From positions 1-43,530 of the forward strand of contig JAAXHD010000122.1 of NCBI GenBank assembly GCA_012271015.1: a stretch of 43,530 nucleotides of DNA, written 5' to 3'. The notes under the pieces were generated by a model. That model ran no database searches. It was given only the letters and a program-made list of their open reading frames with translations, and was not told where the DNA came from. Both the position numbers and the translations under genes were made by a program. Shown here piece by piece: positions 42,115 to 43,530 of this stretch. The stretch's first letter is position 1. Every line of letters begins with the position of its first letter. Source of the stretch: Candidatus Poribacteria bacterium (GTDB lineage Bacteria; Poribacteria; WGA-4E; WGA-3G).

Positions 42115-43530
42115 TTACCAATACGAATTGTTTGTCGTGTGTCCTTCTGGAATAGGCACCCAGACACCACCAGTTTTATTCGCCACCTGCTGTTGGAAAT
42201 CATCATAGGTGCCGACAACACTCACAAGGATATCTTTTTGCTCTAACATTTGGATAATCGCGAGTGGCGAGTATTCACCCTCTGCGGGTTCATCTGTAAT
42301 CAGGATGAAATAGGGTTGGGCATTCGAACGAAGTTTTAGCCGTCGGAGTCCCTCCACTACAGCGTCCAATAACATTTCATTGTCTTGACACGGCAGTTCA
42401 ATAATTTTCTGAACCTGTTTCAGCGTTTGTGGGGGATTGAAAACGTTGACGATGTTCACAGACGCACGTGATCGGAAACGCACCACCCCCATCTGATAAT
42501 CTATAAGCGCGTTATCCAAGTCGCGAACAAAGGTGTTAAGTGGCTTCAATAAGTGCGGAAGTTTATTGTCCATGCTTTTGCTACTGTCAACGAACAGGAC
42601 AATATCAATTGGGGTGTTACTGCTGAGTAGCAGCGCGGCATCTCCGACTTTCGTAACATCTGTCCATTGTGCTTGGCGTAACAACCATGCTTGATTTCGT
42701 GGATGCATCGGTGCTTTAGAGCGTTGTACCGTTTGCGGTCGCGGTTCTTCAGGAATGACATGCCACTTGCCCCCTGTTTCAGAAGCAAGTCTCTGGTGTT
42801 CATTCAAAGGAAGTCCAAGCACATTCACATAGATACCGAATTCTCGACAGTATGAGATGACATCTTCCACCTCTAACCCTTCTCGACTTGTGAAATGCTC
42901 ATCGGTAACAAGGATAAAATGTCTCTTGGATGTAGGGCGGAATCGGAGTTCTTTGACAGTCTGAACGACAGCATCCAAGGCGTTTTCATCCTGGTGGACC
43001 TCGATCGCTTGAAGGGTACGTTTGTAGGCAATGAAGCTTTTTGTTAACTGGACAACTTTGATTCTATTACGGTTCTTATTCGCCCAAAATTCTGTAACAC
43101 CGAGGGCATAATCTATTTTGGAGGCTTTGTATACATTCACCATCTCGCTCAAGTGTTCTACAACAGATGTGATGTTATCGCGCATACTCCCACTGGCATC
43201 AATGACGAATACCACGTCAATTGGACCGCCGTCACTCGTTGCGACAATTTCCTGTGCGAGCGTCTTCATAAGCGTCGAAAACGGAACCTGTGGTAAAGTT
43301 TTCCGCTTCTCGCTAATTTCTGCCAACTGTGCAGGGGACAGCCCTTCCTCTTCTACCACTATGTTAAGTGTCGAGATCTCTGGCGCACGTTGAATTCTTG
43401 GTGGACCCGAGCGTTTTACGCCGAAGGTGGTATCTCCCGCTGGACTTGCGGCTTCCGTTTTCGACAAACTTTCTTCAATATCCTGAAGCGTACGGGTAGC
43501 CGTACTCACTGCGTTCCAATTTTTTGTCGA
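42115..43530 (-). CDS. Protein with two von Willebrand A domains, cut by the window edge
   Basis: The ORF track starts at a GTG (43509), but the frame stays open to the last base (TKNWNA before the GTG), so the gene probably continues beyond the window. Two vWA domains are present, each with a complete MIDAS: IDVVFVIDASGSMRDN (about residue 104 from the GTG) and IDIVLFVDSSKSMDN (about residue 305). Each is followed by a HFILVTDE or YFILITDEP strand with the distal Asp. No signal peptide is seen in the visible part. vWA proteins bind partners through a metal ion. Its neighbour purN is unrelated in function. Confidence 0.82.
   Translation of the reverse strand, partial: STKNWNAVSTATRTLQDIEESLSKTEAASPAGDTTFGVKRSGPPRIQRAPEISTLNIVVEEEGLSPAQLAEISEKRKTLPQVPFSTLMKTLAQEIVATSDGGPIDVVFVIDASGSMRDNITSVVEHLSEMVNVYKASKIDYALGVTEFWANKNRNRIKVVQLTKSFIAYKRTLQAIEVHQDENALDAVVQTVKELRFRPTSKRHFILVTDEHFTSREGLEVEDVISYCREFGIYVNVLGLPLNEHQRLASETGGKWHVIPEEPRPQTVQRSKAPMHPRNQAWLLRQAQWTDVTKVGDAALLLSSNTPIDIVLFVDSSKSMDNKLPHLLKPLNTFVRDLDNALIDYQMGVVRFRSRASVNIVNVFNPPQTLKQVQKIIELPCQDNEMLLDAVVEGLRRLKLRSNAQPYFILITDEPAEGEYSPLAIIQMLEQKDILVSVVGTYDDFQQQVANKTGGVWVPIPEGHTTNNSYW

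Overview
The window looks like a chromosomal segment of a Candidatus Poribacteria-type bacterium (inference, no database search was run). The grounds are two large secreted proteins ending in an NYPNPFNPETWIPYQLAE...AAYWDGKN...GVYFYTL...KMLIRK sorting-type tail, the mix of sulfatase, phytanoyl-CoA dioxygenase-like, DUF6785-like, FG-GAP/ASPIC and PSCyt-like proteins, and a dense population of short palindromic repeats next to start codons. No rRNA, tRNA, CRISPR array, transposase or phage module was seen.

Layout. (1) 1-4602, plus strand: 3' part of a beta-propeller glycosidase-like protein, a GC-rich phytanoyl-CoA dioxygenase-like protein and a multi-spanning DUF6785-like membrane protein. (2) 4935-8405, minus strand: a compact operon hicB-like - sulfatase - membrane M28 peptidase - mobA, read from a strong promoter at 8435-8463 whose spacer is a palindrome. 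(3) 8575-15302: a glyoxalase-fold enzyme, M55 D-aminopeptidase-like, argS, class III aminotransferase, MTA phosphorylase and an RNase Z-like MBL protein, with an apparent MITE at 9828-10024. (4) 15320-17881, minus strand: a frameshifted membrane protein and a TPR lipoprotein. (5) 18227-25989, plus strand: beta-hydroxyacid dehydrogenase, sugar nucleotidyltransferase, membrane GT2, class V aminotransferase, DUF4861-like lipoprotein, a TPP half-enzyme and an aldo/keto reductase. (6) 26109-32761, minus strand: trpA, clpB, an FG-GAP/ASPIC-UnbV protein, an ADP-ribosylglycohydrolase and a 54-residue exported peptide missing from the ORF track. (7) 33154-40049, plus strand: a Uma2-family nuclease and two giant secreted LRR proteins. 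(8) 40096-43530, minus strand: a gluconate dehydrogenase subunit 3-like protein, a TIM-barrel isomerase, purN and a double-vWA protein cut by the window edge.

Most genes are ordinary metabolism, but two things stand out. First, the adjacent LRR proteins at 33934-36105 and 36150-40049 share signal peptide, LRR, a GPWLW domain and the sorting-type tail; one carries a dockerin-like calcium-repeat pair and the other a cohesin-like domain plus two c-type haem motifs. This suggests a cell-surface or exported cohesin-dockerin complex tied to redox chemistry rather than to a cellulosome. Second, several families of short dispersed elements sit exactly at translation starts and stops. One family (copies at 19178, 20108, 21500 and 41394) ends in a block containing an SD-like AAGGA followed by AATTAAA, and seems to supply the ribosome binding region or even the N-terminal codons of neighbouring genes.
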